Source: Paraburkholderia agricolaris (GTDB lineage Bacteria > Pseudomonadota > Gammaproteobacteria > Burkholderiales > Burkholderiaceae). From it: a stretch of 64,000 bases of DNA. A program made the translations under genes and the position numbers. The stretch spans positions 3,596,001-3,660,000 of the forward strand of contig NZ_QPER01000001.1 in assembly GCF_009455635.1 (NCBI RefSeq). The letters are read 5' to 3'. Below the pieces are notes generated by a model. The model made no database searches. It worked only from the letters and a program-made list of their open reading frames with translations, and was not told where the DNA came from. This document shows, piece by piece, positions 55,481 through 63,865 of the stretch. Numbering within the stretch: position 1 is the first letter of the stretch; each line of letters opens with the position of its first letter.

Positions 55481-56788
55481 ATGTCCACTTCGCCGATTTC
55501 CGCGGCCCAGCCCAATTCGACCGGGCAGAACAGCAGCGCGCGGATCATCTTCGCGAGCTTCATCGGCACCGCGATCGAGTTCTACGATTTCTACGTCTAT
55601 GCGACCGCCGCGGCGCTCGTCATCGGACCGGTGTTTTTCCCGCACGGCTCGGCGACCGCTCAGGCTTTATCGGCTTTCGTCACGTTCGGCATTGCGTTCG
55701 TCGCGCGCCCGATCGGCTCGTTCCTGTTCGGTCACTTCGGCGACCGGATCGGCCGTAAATCGACCCTGGTGGCTTCGCTGCTGGTGATGGGGGTATCCAC
55801 CACGCTGATCGGTTTCGTGCCGGGCTACGACTCGATCGGCAGCCTCGCGCCGATCCTGCTGTGCATCTTGCGCTTCGGCCAGGGTATCGGCCTTGGTGGC
55901 GAATGGGGTGGCGCGGCGCTGCTTGCCACGGAGAACGCGCCGGCCGGCAAACGCGGCTGGTTCGGGATGTTTCCGCAACTCGGGCCGTCGATCGGTTTTC
56001 TGGCGTCCAACGGCCTGTTCTTCGCGTTGGCCTTGTCTTTGAGCGACGAGCAATTCCGCAGCTGGGGCTGGCGCGTGCCATTTCTCGTCAGCGCGGTGCT
56101 GGTTGCGCTCGGCTTGTACGTGCGTCTGAAGATCGCCGAGACGCCGGCCTTCCAGGCAGCCATCGAGCGCGAGGAGCGCGTGAAGGTGCCGATCGCCACC
56201 CTGCTCTCGCAGCACTGGATGCCGACTCTGCTCGGCGCGCTCGCCATGGTGGTCTGCTACACGCTGTTCTACAACGCCACGACGTTTTCGCTGTCGTACG
56301 GCGTGTCGGTACTGCATATTCCGCGGCCGACTTTCCTCGGCATGCTGTGCATCGCGGTCGTGTTCATGGCGCTCGCCACGCCGCTGTCAGCCTGGGCGAG
56401 CGACCGTTATGGCCGCAAACCGGTGCTGATCGTCGGCATCATCGCGGCAATCCTGTCGGGCTTCACGATGGCGCCGTTGCTCGGCAGCGGGCAGACGCCG
56501 CTGGTGCTGCTGTTCCTCGTGATCGAGCTGTTCCTGATGGGTGTGACTTTCGCCCCGATGGGTGCGCTGCTGCCGGAACTGTTTCCGACCAACGTGCGCT
56601 ATACCGGTGCAGGTGTGTCGTACAACCTCGGCGGGATTCTCGGTGCGTCCGTCGCGCCGTATATCGCACAGGTGCTGGCCGCGCACGGCGGGCTGCCCTG
56701 GGTGGGCGCGTATGTGTCGATTGCGGCGGCCGTCAGCATGCTCGGCGTGCTATGCATGCGCGAGACGCGCGATGCGCACCTGATGTAA
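55481..56788 (+). CDS. MFS transporter, metabolite:H+ symporter family
   Basis: A 435-residue inner-membrane permease with 12 segments. The N-terminal signature FIGTAIEFYDFYVYATAAAL with the charged Glu/Asp, GHFGDRIGRKSTLV, and LRFGQGIGLGGEWGGAALLATE mark the MHS group (ShiA, ProP, KgtP and relatives), which import carboxylates, shikimate or osmolytes with protons. GGAGA lies upstream. It has no operonic partner, so the substrate remains open. An exporter for the nearby NRPS product is unlikely for this family. Confidence 0.93.
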   Translation: MSTSPISAAQPNSTGQNSSARIIFASFIGTAIEFYDFYVYATAAALVIGPVFFPHGSATAQALSAFVTFGIAFVARPIGSFLFGHFGDRIGRKSTLVASLLVMGVSTTLIGFVPGYDSIGSLAPILLCILRFGQGIGLGGEWGGAALLATENAPAGKRGWFGMFPQLGPSIGFLASNGLFFALALSLSDEQFRSWGWRVPFLVSAVLVALGLYVRLKIAETPAFQAAIEREERVKVPIATLLSQHWMPTLLGALAMVVCYTLFYNATTFSLSYGVSVLHIPRPTFLGMLCIAVVFMALATPLSAWASDRYGRKPVLIVGIIAAILSGFTMAPLLGSGQTPLVLLFLVIELFLMGVTFAPMGALLPELFPTNVRYTGAGVSYNLGGILGASVAPYIAQVLAAHGGLPWVGAYVSIAAAVSMLGVLCMRETRDAHLM

Positions 56789-56796
56789 CGAGACGG

Positions 56797-56836
56797 AAGA
56801 CGCGCTGAGTAAATTCCCTGCCTTGCGCGTCTTTTT
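56797..56836 (+). terminator. Intrinsic terminator of the MFS gene
   Basis: AAGACGCGC / GCGCGTCTT with a 19-base loop and a T-run. The second arm overlaps the -35 box of the next small gene. Confidence 0.75.
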
Positions 56837-56850
56837 GACTTGCCTATACT
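56823..56850 (+). promoter_or_regulatory. Promoter of the small membrane protein gene
   Basis: -35 TTGCGC (56823-56828), 16-base spacer, -10 TATACT (56845-56850). Confidence 0.45.
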
Positions 56851-56887
56851 CGAAATAAATAACCCTAAGGCAAGCAGGGAGGCTCTG

Positions 56888-57067
56888 ATGAATATTCACC
56901 TTCACAACGCGGATATCGTGATGATCATCGCGCTGGCGCTGCTATGTTCGCTGCTGCTGGCTTTGCGCTTTCGTCCCGCGACGTGGAAAGGCATCGTTGT
57001 GGAAGCGCTGGCCGCGAACGTGGCCGCCATTACCGCGGTGATTGCTTTTGAAATGCTGCTTGCCTGA
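56888..57067 (+). CDS. Small inner-membrane protein
   Basis: A 59-residue protein with two hydrophobic segments (about 9-27 and 38-58) joined by a short basic turn (RFRPATWKG), a hairpin-like two-pass topology. GGGAGG lies 6 bases before the ATG, and a promoter with a -10 TATACT is 40 bases upstream, both supporting expression. No family recognised. Between an MFS gene and a convergent lipoprotein gene. Confidence 0.7.
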   Translation: MNIHLHNADIVMIIALALLCSLLLALRFRPATWKGIVVEALAANVAAITAVIAFEMLLA

Positions 57068-57238
57068 GCAGCCGAACATCCCGGCGTCAGTGCCAGTGCC
57101 CGCACAGCTGGCCGGTCGAACGCGGCCTGCGCCTGAACTCATCCAAAGAAGCCGTTGAGCGGCTGCCCTCGCCGATGCGGGTGAGCGGCAGCCGTCAGGA
57201 TCAGGTACTGCGTCTGGCCAAATCCGGGCCGCAAGCCA

Positions 57239-57370
57239 TTACCGGTAGTAGTAACCGTGATGGTAGTAGCCGCCGCCGTAGTAATAGCCAGGCGCCGGTG
57301 CAACGATGCAGCCCCCAAGCGCCGTTGCCAGCAGCGTGCCTGCGATCAGGGTCAGGATTAAGCGTTTCAT
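57239..57370 (-). CDS. Small Tyr/Gly-rich lipoprotein
   Basis: A 43-residue precursor. MKRLILTLIAGTLLATALGGC is a lipoprotein signal with lipobox ALGGC, leaving a 23-residue mature peptide rich in Tyr, Gly and His (PGYYYGGGYYHHGYYYR). AGGAG lies 8 bases before this ATG; a longer upstream frame lacks support. Similar in plan to the 37-residue lipoprotein at 60728-60841. Role unknown. Confidence 0.75.
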   Translation of the reverse strand: MKRLILTLIAGTLLATALGGCIVAPAPGYYYGGGYYHHGYYYR

Positions 57371-57533
57371 ATTGTTCTCCTTCGAGTCAGATTCATTCGA
57401 GCCGAAACCCCGAATGACTCGATTGAACACGACCCTGCCTCCCGCGACCGTTGCCATTTGTAAGGGAAGATCACGTGGGTGTTACACGTTTGCGCCCCCA
57501 AATCCGGCTGCGCCAACCCATGGCGTCAACAGA

Positions 57534-57563
57534 TTCACATCAGAGGAAAACAGCACCTATACT
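57534..57563 (+). promoter_or_regulatory. Strong sigma-70-type promoter with no gene attached
   Basis: -35 TTCACA (57534-57539, five of six), 18-base spacer, -10 TATACT (57558-57563, five of six). The nearest plus-strand annotated gene begins only at 59319. Confidence 0.5.
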
Positions 57564-57959
57564 GGTTTGGATATGCGTGCCACGTGCAAGCCTTGTCCGT
57601 GGCGGATGCGCGGACCGGGACGCGGACGGCGGGTATTGAATCGGCGCTCCACGTGCCATAACCAGACCGGCAACCGCGCGCGAAACCACGCGGACAGCCA
57701 ATTAGGCGCCCTACGAAAAGCGACAGATTTAACAGGTATGTAATGCGCGGTGCTGGTCCAGGTGCAGAGCGCGGTCGTCAAAGACCGGCTGCGGGATGCC
57801 GGTGAGCGACCCACGAATCTGCCGGCACGCGCGCGGCATGCCTCAATGAATGCGTCATTGAACTCGGCCGCCGGCTGGCGGTCTGTTTAGAACTGGGTCG
57901 ATCACCCGAGGTGGCCGCCCGGTGTCTGAGTCAGTTTGTTCATTGAAGTGATTCCTCTT

Positions 57960-57989
57960 CGCCCGTAGTTCCCCGACGCGGGCGTTTTT
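57960..57989 (+). terminator. Orphan intrinsic terminator
   Basis: CGCCCG / CGGGCG stem (57960-57965, 57979-57984) followed by TTTTT on the plus strand. No plus-strand gene precedes it closely. Confidence 0.55.
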
Positions 57990-58101
57990 CGGAGGCGTTC
58001 CGTGGCAGCGCTCGTTTGATTGGGCGACTGTGCGTCGCGCCTCTTTTCTTTTGACCGAACGATTAGCCAAACGATTGCGCGAAAGCGCGGCGAAGTTGCG
58101 C

Positions 58102-59106
58102 TCAGGCAGCGGCTGATCCGTGCTGCATGGCGACGGCGCGCGACTCGCCCTGCACGTAATCGATTGCCTCCAGCGCCTCGGCAACCGTTGGGACTGCCTC
58201 GCCGTTACCAATCGAAATCGAGCGGAACGGCGCGTCGATGCCGCAATGCGACGGCGAAGTGGCCACAAAAATCATGACCGTGCGCTTCTGCAACGCATGC
58301 GCCAGATGAACAAGCCCCGTATCGGTCCCGACCACCAGCGCGCACCCGTCGATCATCTGTGCGATTTCGGTCACGCTCAGTTTCGGCAGGACGGTCGAGC
58401 CCGGCACCTGCGACGCGATTTGTTCCGCCTCGGCACGCTCGCGCTCCGAGCCCCACGGCAACACCACCTGAAAACCTCGCTGCACCAACTCACGCCCGAC
58501 CGCCCCCCAATGGGACAGCGGCCACTTCTTGTCGTCTTTGGAGGTGGCATGAAAGAGCGCCGCGACCGGTGCGCCGTTAGCCGCGAACGGCACGACGGCC
58601 GGCGTTGGCAGGCGCAGATTGTAGGCGGGCGGACCCTCGACCTTATAGCCGAGCGCCTCACTCGCGCTGATGCGCATGCCATGCCATGCATCGCAAGACG
58701 GACGGGGACCGAAACGCCCGGTGTAGGCAAATGCCGCGCCGCGCTCTCCCAGATCCTGGGACTGGTAGCCAATACGTTTAGACGAGCGAGCCAGAAAGGC
58801 GATGATCGCGCTCTTGTACACACCGTGAATGTCGATGATGAAGTCGTAGCGGTAGGCACGCAATTCGGCGATCGACGCCGCGATCGCCTTGAAATCGCCC
58901 CAGCGGCGCGCCTTCTTGAAGCGGCGCAGCGGAGCGCAAAGCACGCGGTCCACGCTTTCGCTCCAATGCACCACTTCGGCAAATGCTTCGTCGGCCGCCC
59001 AATCCACTGCAACGCCGGGAAAAGCGCGTTTGATGTCGGCGACGACCGGCAACGCCTGCACGATATCGCCGAGTGAAGTGACCTTGACGATAAGGACTCG
59101 CTTCAT
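58102..59106 (-). CDS. waaC: Lipopolysaccharide heptosyltransferase I
   Basis: A 334-residue GT9 glycosyltransferase that adds the first L-glycero-D-manno-heptose to Kdo2-lipid A at the cytoplasmic face of the inner membrane. Family blocks: MKRVLIVKVTSLGDIVQALPVV with the conserved Asp, DFIIDIHGVYKSA, FHATSKDDKKWPLSHW, and VGTDTGLVHLAHAL near the donor site. Start has the family N-terminus. Monocistronic here, without other LPS-core genes next to it. Confidence 0.95.
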   Translation of the reverse strand: MKRVLIVKVTSLGDIVQALPVVADIKRAFPGVAVDWAADEAFAEVVHWSESVDRVLCAPLRRFKKARRWGDFKAIAASIAELRAYRYDFIIDIHGVYKSAIIAFLARSSKRIGYQSQDLGERGAAFAYTGRFGPRPSCDAWHGMRISASEALGYKVEGPPAYNLRLPTPAVVPFAANGAPVAALFHATSKDDKKWPLSHWGAVGRELVQRGFQVVLPWGSERERAEAEQIASQVPGSTVLPKLSVTEIAQMIDGCALVVGTDTGLVHLAHALQKRTVMIFVATSPSHCGIDAPFRSISIGNGEAVPTVAEALEAIDYVQGESRAVAMQHGSAAA

Positions 59107-59318
59107 TGAGGACCTGTTAGTTGTTCGAACGTCAAACTATTTTAGCCGACGAATGGAATAATCTTTGCTAAACGCAATGGGGCGCGATCCGGTCATTAAT
59201 ACAGCCCGTTACATTGCAGAACTTACAAATATGTTCTTTACATATTTCATATTGCCTTCATGGCCTTTCGTCGATGCGGCACGCTTTATAATCCACTCTT
59301 TGCGCCAGCACATCCCTC

Positions 59319-60734
59319 ATGTCCCGGCCTTTCCCTCCGCTCTCTTCCAGCATCGTGCGTCGCGCCAGACGCCTGTGGCGACAATATGGCGTCTTCTGGC
59401 TGGGCGCGATCGCGGTCGGTCTGGTGGCGGTTCTGTATGCCAGGCTAATTGACTGGGGCTACGGCGAATTTCGCGCCATGCAGCAACAGCACGTGTGGGC
59501 GCCGTTGATCGTCACGCCCGCGGTCGCCGCGCTCGCTGTCTGGCTCACGCGCAAATTCTTTCGCGGCGCCGAAGGCAGCGGCATTCCTCAAGTCATCGCC
59601 ACCCTGCATGCCAGGCCCGGTGAATACGGCGCGCGGCTGCTGTCGTTCCGGATTCTGTTCGGCAAGATCGCGGTGTCGTTTCTGGCAATTCTCGGCGGCT
59701 TCACGATCGGCCGCGAAGGACCCACCGTGCAGGTCGGCGCGGCACTGATGTTCAATCTGCGGCGGCTCTACCCGCGCTCGAATGCGCTGATCGAACGGCA
59801 ACTGGTGCTCGCGGGCGCGGCAGCGGGCTTGTCCGCGGCGTTCAATACGCCGCTGGCAGGCATCGTGTTCGCAATCGAAGAGCTCACCCGCAGCTTCGAA
59901 GCCCGCGCGAGCGGCGTGCTAATTACGGCGATCATCATTGCCGGCGTGATCGCGCTCGGCCTGAACGGCAACTACACCTATTTCGGCACCATCCAGATCG
60001 GCGCGCATTTCCCCGATCTGCTGGCGGTCGCCGTCGTGCTCACGGCGATCGTCACCGGGATTGCGGGCGGCGTATTCGGCTGGCTGCTGCTGAATACCGC
60101 ACGCTGGATTCCCGCGCCGCTGCGTCAGTTGCACGGCGAGCGGCCGGTCGTATTCGCCGCGCTGTGCGGCTTCCTGATCGCGGTGGTCGGCCTCATCTCC
60201 GGCGGCACGACCTTCGGCAGCGGCTATGCGGAAGCGCGCGGATTGCTCGACGGACACGAGCACCTGTCGGTGTTCTATCCGTTCCTGAAGATGATCTCGA
60301 TGGTCGGCTCGTATCTGCCGGGTATTCCGGGCGGGATCTTCGCGCCGTCGCTGTCGATCGGCGCGGGCTTCGGCAATCTGCTCCATATGGTGTTCGGCTC
60401 GATGCAATTGCCCATGCTGATCGCCCTCGCGATGGTGGGCTATCTGGCGGCCGTCACGCAGTCGCCGATCACCTCGTTCGTGATCGTGATGGAGATGATC
60501 GATGGTCATGCGCTGGTGATCTCGCTGATGGCCACCGCATTGATTGCGAGCCGTGTATCGCGTTTGCTTGCACCGCCGTTGTATGAGTCGCTGGCGGAGC
60601 GCTATATGGCGCCGCTGCCACAGCCGGCCCCCGCACCGGTGCCGGAAGTCCCTGAAGTCGAAGCGCCCGAGGCCGCAGTCGCCGATGAGACCGACGGCGA
60701 TACTCGTGCTGAAGACGGCGCCCCGCGTCAGTAA
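59319..60734 (+). CDS. ClC-family chloride channel/antiporter
   Basis: A 471-residue inner-membrane protein with the ClC fold. Selectivity-filter motifs are GSGIP, GREGP with the gating Glu (about 132), and GGIFAPSLSIGAG. A second Glu in AIEELTRSF (about 186) matches the proton-path Glu of ClC antiporters, so Cl-/H+ exchange is more likely than a channel. The C-terminal 30 residues are acidic and Pro/Glu/Ala-rich, likely disordered. A perfect -10 TATAAT lies at 59287-59292 with no matching -35; no ribosome-binding site is seen before the ATG. Confidence 0.93.
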   Translation: MSRPFPPLSSSIVRRARRLWRQYGVFWLGAIAVGLVAVLYARLIDWGYGEFRAMQQQHVWAPLIVTPAVAALAVWLTRKFFRGAEGSGIPQVIATLHARPGEYGARLLSFRILFGKIAVSFLAILGGFTIGREGPTVQVGAALMFNLRRLYPRSNALIERQLVLAGAAAGLSAAFNTPLAGIVFAIEELTRSFEARASGVLITAIIIAGVIALGLNGNYTYFGTIQIGAHFPDLLAVAVVLTAIVTGIAGGVFGWLLLNTARWIPAPLRQLHGERPVVFAALCGFLIAVVGLISGGTTFGSGYAEARGLLDGHEHLSVFYPFLKMISMVGSYLPGIPGGIFAPSLSIGAGFGNLLHMVFGSMQLPMLIALAMVGYLAAVTQSPITSFVIVMEMIDGHALVISLMATALIASRVSRLLAPPLYESLAERYMAPLPQPAPAPVPEVPEVEAPEAAVADETDGDTRAEDGAPRQ

Positions 60735-60841
60735 ACGACCACCCCCGGCGCGTGCACGTAAACCGGCCGTGCCGGCACCACTACGCAGCCGGCCAGCACG
60801 ACCGCCAGAGCGGCGATCAGAAGCAGATTCTTTTTCATCAT
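60728..60841 (-). CDS. Very small lipoprotein
   Basis: A 37-residue precursor, MMKKNLLLIAALAVVLAGC, with a perfect lipobox (LAGC), leaving a short Val/Pro/Arg-rich mature peptide ending HAPGVVVY. GAGGAAC lies 3-5 bases before the first of two adjacent ATGs. Its last bases overlap the end of the convergent ClC gene. Too short for ordinary gene finders. Similar in plan to the lipoprotein at 57239-57370. Role unknown. Confidence 0.72.
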   Translation of the reverse strand: MMKKNLLLIAALAVVLAGCVVVPARPVYVHAPGVVVY

Positions 60842-60955
60842 GTGTTCCTCAGAAACGCAGGCGAGCGCGAGTGCGGCGCCTGCGTCGTCAAACTGGAGAG
60901 AACGGCACGACCGCGGTCAACCGCTCCGTGCCGGACAGTGCTGGCGTCTGGGGGC

Positions 60956-61270
60956 CTAAGCCGCCCAGTGGCCTTCGACCCAGCGATAGTTCGGACCGTG
61001 CTCGACCCAGTGGCCCGGCACCCAGTGGAAGCCGACACGCTCGGCCTGCCAGTGGCCCGCCGCCCACACATAGCGGCCGTGATCCCAACGCCAATGACCG
61101 TGATCCCACACGTAGCCGACGCGCGGCGCCGGCACGACTTCGTAGCGCACGGCCGGCGGTGCGGACGGTGCGATCACAACGACTTCTTCGGCCGAAGCGG
61201 ATGCCATGGCGGATGCGCCAGCGGCGATCAGCACAGCGTTGGCGATCAGCAAGCGAAAGGTCTTGTTCAT
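60956..61270 (-). CDS. YXWGXW-repeat-type exported protein
   Basis: A 104-residue protein with a signal peptide (MNKTFRLLIANAVLIAAGASAMASASA). The mature part has repeated aromatic motifs: YVWDHGHWRW, YVWAAGHWQ, FHWVPGHWV and YRWVEGHW, about every 15 residues. It fits the YXWGXW repeat family of small envelope proteins of unknown function. AGAGGGA lies upstream. It is followed by the tiny lipoprotein gene on the same strand (114-base gap). Confidence 0.85.
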   Translation of the reverse strand: MNKTFRLLIANAVLIAAGASAMASASAEEVVVIAPSAPPAVRYEVVPAPRVGYVWDHGHWRWDHGRYVWAAGHWQAERVGFHWVPGHWVEHGPNYRWVEGHWAA

Positions 61271-61598
61271 GTTTTCCCTCTGTAGTTGGACACCGAATCC
61301 GGCGTTATCCGTTTAATGCGCGAGGGATCAAAAGCGCTGACTGCCGCCGTGTAACGGCACACGCTGAAGTGCAACGGATTATTTCGCCGCACGGCATAGC
61401 CACGTGCGGACATACGCGGCCATGCACAACGGCGCGGCGCGTTCGGGCAGCAAACAGAGGATAGAGAGGCAGACGGCGCGTAGAACCCACATCCGCGCGT
61501 CTAATTGAACAGCAGAAGGCACACCACCGGGAGGACAGCGTCTACGCGCCCCATCCCGTCACGTCAGATCGACACAACGAAGCAGAGCGCGCAGCGCG
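61271..61598. other. Intergenic region with a widely spaced inverted repeat
   Basis: About 330 bases downstream of minE and upstream of the YXWGXW gene. GGCGCGTAGA (61475-61484) and TCTACGCGCC (61541-61550) form a perfect 10-bp inverted repeat with a 56-base loop. No gene is seen. Confidence 0.5.
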
Positions 61599-61862
61599 TT
61601 ACGCGGAACCCGCCTGCGGTATTTCAATCTTGACCTCGAGCACTTCGAGATCGTCCTGGCGCTCCAGGCTCACGCGAATATCGTCGTTGGAAATCTTCAC
61701 GTACTTTGAAATCACGGCCACCAGTTCGCGTTGCAACGCAGGCAGGTAATCGGCAGGCGCATGGCCGCCGGCGCGCTCGTGCGCGATGATCAACTGCAGG
61801 CGTTCCTTCGCTACCGACGCGGACTTCTTCTTCTCGCCCAGCAAAAACGAAAGAATCGACAT
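61599..61862 (-). CDS. minE: Cell-division topological specificity factor MinE
   Basis: An 87-residue protein: N-terminal amphipathic/anti-MinCD segment ([29 protein letters not shown], about 2-30) and a C-terminal dimerising domain. It stimulates MinD ATPase and drives pole-to-pole oscillation so that the septum forms at mid-cell. 14 bases downstream of minD, same operon. Confidence 0.96.
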   Translation of the reverse strand: MSILSFLLGEKKKSASVAKERLQLIIAHERAGGHAPADYLPALQRELVAVISKYVKISNDDIRVSLERQDDLEVLEVKIEIPQAGSA

Positions 61863-61876
61863 TACGTGCGCTCCCC

Positions 61877-62692
61877 TTACTTGGTGCCGAAGAGGCGCTG
61901 CAGCAGCCCTGGCTTCTGGTAATCGGTAAAGCGAAGCGATTTCTGCTCGCCGAGGAAACGCGACACGACATCTTTATAGGCTTCGGCGACGTCGGTACCG
62001 TCGAGGTGGACCGCCGGCAGCCCCTGGTTCGACGCATGCAGCACGGCTTCCGATTCCGGAATCACGCCGATCAGATCGATGCGCAGAATTTCCTGGATGT
62101 CGGTCAGCGACAGCATTTCGCCTTCGCTGACACGCTTCGGGTTGTAGCGGGTGATCAGCAGGTGTTCCTTGATCGGTTCCTTGCCGTCGATCGCGCGCTT
62201 GGTCTTCGACGACAGAATGCCGAGGATACGGTCCGAGTCACGCACCGAGGAGACTTCCGGATTCGTCACGATCAGCGCTTCGTCGGCGAAATGCATCGCG
62301 AGCAGTGCACCCGATTCGATACCGGCCGGCGAGTCGCAGACGATGAATTCGAAGTCCATTGCGATCAGGTCGTTGATGACCTTTTCGACGCCTTCCATGG
62401 TCAGCGCGTCTTTGTCACGCGTTTGCGAGGCCGGCAGGATGAACAGGTTCTCGCACTTCTTGTCCTTGATCAGCGCCTGGTTGAGGTTCGCTTCGCCCTG
62501 GATCACGTTGATCAGGTCGTACACCACCCGGCGCTCACAGCCCATGATGAGGTCGAGGTTACGCAGGCCGACGTCGAAGTCGATCACGGCGGTTTTGCTG
62601 CCACGCAGAGCGAGGGCCGATGCAAAACTCGCGCTCGTGGTCGTCTTGCCCACGCCACCCTTGCCCGAAGTCACCACAATGATTTTTGCCAT
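61877..62692 (-). CDS. minD: Septum-site-determining ATPase MinD
   Basis: A 271-residue deviant-Walker ATPase. Walker [11 protein letters not shown] (about 10-19), switch residues in [18 protein letters not shown], and a basic amphipathic C-terminal helix ([11 protein letters not shown]) that binds membrane. With MinC it blocks division near the poles. Central gene of minC-minD-minE. Confidence 0.97.
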   Translation of the reverse strand: MAKIIVVTSGKGGVGKTTTSASFASALALRGSKTAVIDFDVGLRNLDLIMGCERRVVYDLINVIQGEANLNQALIKDKKCENLFILPASQTRDKDALTMEGVEKVINDLIAMDFEFIVCDSPAGIESGALLAMHFADEALIVTNPEVSSVRDSDRILGILSSKTKRAIDGKEPIKEHLLITRYNPKRVSEGEMLSLTDIQEILRIDLIGVIPESEAVLHASNQGLPAVHLDGTDVAEAYKDVVSRFLGEQKSLRFTDYQKPGLLQRLFGTK

Positions 62693-62796
62693 TACCCTTA
62701 CCTTGTGTTCGTCAAATTCGTCAATTATGTGCGGCCCGATTTGCCGTGGAACGCCGCGTGCCGTGATTGTTCAGGGCAGCGTGCGCGTCACGCCGA

Positions 62797-63645
62797 TCAG
62801 GTAAGCCGCAGTGGTTCGATCATCAACTTTTCTTCTTCGAGCCAGATCTGCACCGGCTTGCCGAGCACGTCGGCCGGCAGCGGGTTCTCGGTCGTACGAT
62901 AGATACCTGCGATCGAGATCAGTTCCGGTTCGAGACACGTGCAGAAAATGCGCGCGTCGTGATTGCCCTGCACGCCGGCCAATGCCCGGCCGCGCAGCGG
63001 CGCATAAATATGGATGTTGCCTTCCGCAATGACTTCCGCGCCGTAGCTCACCAGGCCGAGCACGACCAGATCGCCCTTTGCGTAGATACGCTGACCCGAG
63101 CGCAGCGGCTTGTCGACCACCATGGTTTGCGACGACGTAGCGAGACGGACGGGCTCCACGGCGGGCGCCGGCTCGACCGTGGCGGCCGTGGCCGGGGTGC
63201 CGTTTTCCGGCGGCCCGCCGGCGTCAGCAAACAGATCGGCCGGCGGCGCGGCAGTCGCGGCAGTGGCCACCGGCGCCGCAGCAGCGGGATTGGCGCTTTC
63301 TTCGTCAGCGGATTTCGCGGTGGCGCCACGGCGGTCGCGCGCTTCGAGCAGCGGCAGCGCGGATTCGGCCGCCCACGCCTGTTGAGCGTTGGCAACCACG
63401 CCGACCGGGCGCATGCGCACGCTATCGAGCAGTTGCGCGATGTCGGCGAGCGGCACGCGTTCGTTCTCGGCGAGCCGGCGCACGTCGATCGCGACGACGT
63501 CGTTAGCGAAAAATTCGGGGGTCGCCTCGAAGCGCCGGGTCAGTTCGGCACGCATTGCATCGAGGTCGGTTGTCTTGACCACAAACAGGAGCGTGTCGAC
63601 AGAGCCGCTGCGGAGTTCGAAAAAGGGCGATTTCTTGGGCGACAT
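62797..63645 (-). CDS. minC: Septum-site-determining protein MinC
   Basis: A 282-residue FtsZ inhibitor. The N-terminal domain (about 1-105; [19 protein letters not shown]) is joined by an unusually long, about 70-residue Ala/Pro/Thr-rich linker to the C-terminal beta-helix domain (about 185-282; [31 protein letters not shown]) that binds MinD and dimerises. ATG at 63645 is preferred over a TTG four codons upstream. First gene of the min operon, 104 bases before minD. Confidence 0.94.
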   Translation of the reverse strand: MSPKKSPFFELRSGSVDTLLFVVKTTDLDAMRAELTRRFEATPEFFANDVVAIDVRRLAENERVPLADIAQLLDSVRMRPVGVVANAQQAWAAESALPLLEARDRRGATAKSADEESANPAAAAPVATAATAAPPADLFADAGGPPENGTPATAATVEPAPAVEPVRLATSSQTMVVDKPLRSGQRIYAKGDLVVLGLVSYGAEVIAEGNIHIYAPLRGRALAGVQGNHDARIFCTCLEPELISIAGIYRTTENPLPADVLGKPVQIWLEEEKLMIEPLRLT

Positions 63646-63865
63646 AGCGTTCGGCAAAAAATTTTGCGTATTTTACAGGCGTACAGGCGGGGAGCGAGTT
63701 TTTTTGCCGGGAGAACGCGCCCCTGCGGCCTGAATACCCATGACATAGCCACGCCTCGGCCGTTCAGGCCGCGCTTGGGGCGCTCATTTGGCCATGAACC
63801 CGGCAATGAACGCTGCTGCGACGCGGATGGGATGTGAGCGGCAGGCTGACGCGCCGCTCGCGAGA

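Larger units (their letters stand above)
57371..58101. other. Gene-poor region with a promoter and an orphan terminator
   Basis: About 730 bases without a convincing protein. A good promoter at 57534-57563 and a hairpin with T-run at 57960-57989, both on the plus strand, bracket about 420 bases that may be transcribed as a non-coding RNA. Nothing else is recognised. Confidence 0.45.

Noticed and set aside
57855..58268. 137-codon minus-strand frame before waaC end
   Set aside because: Mostly out-of-frame overlap with the waaC C-terminus and the gene-poor region; no ribosome-binding site.
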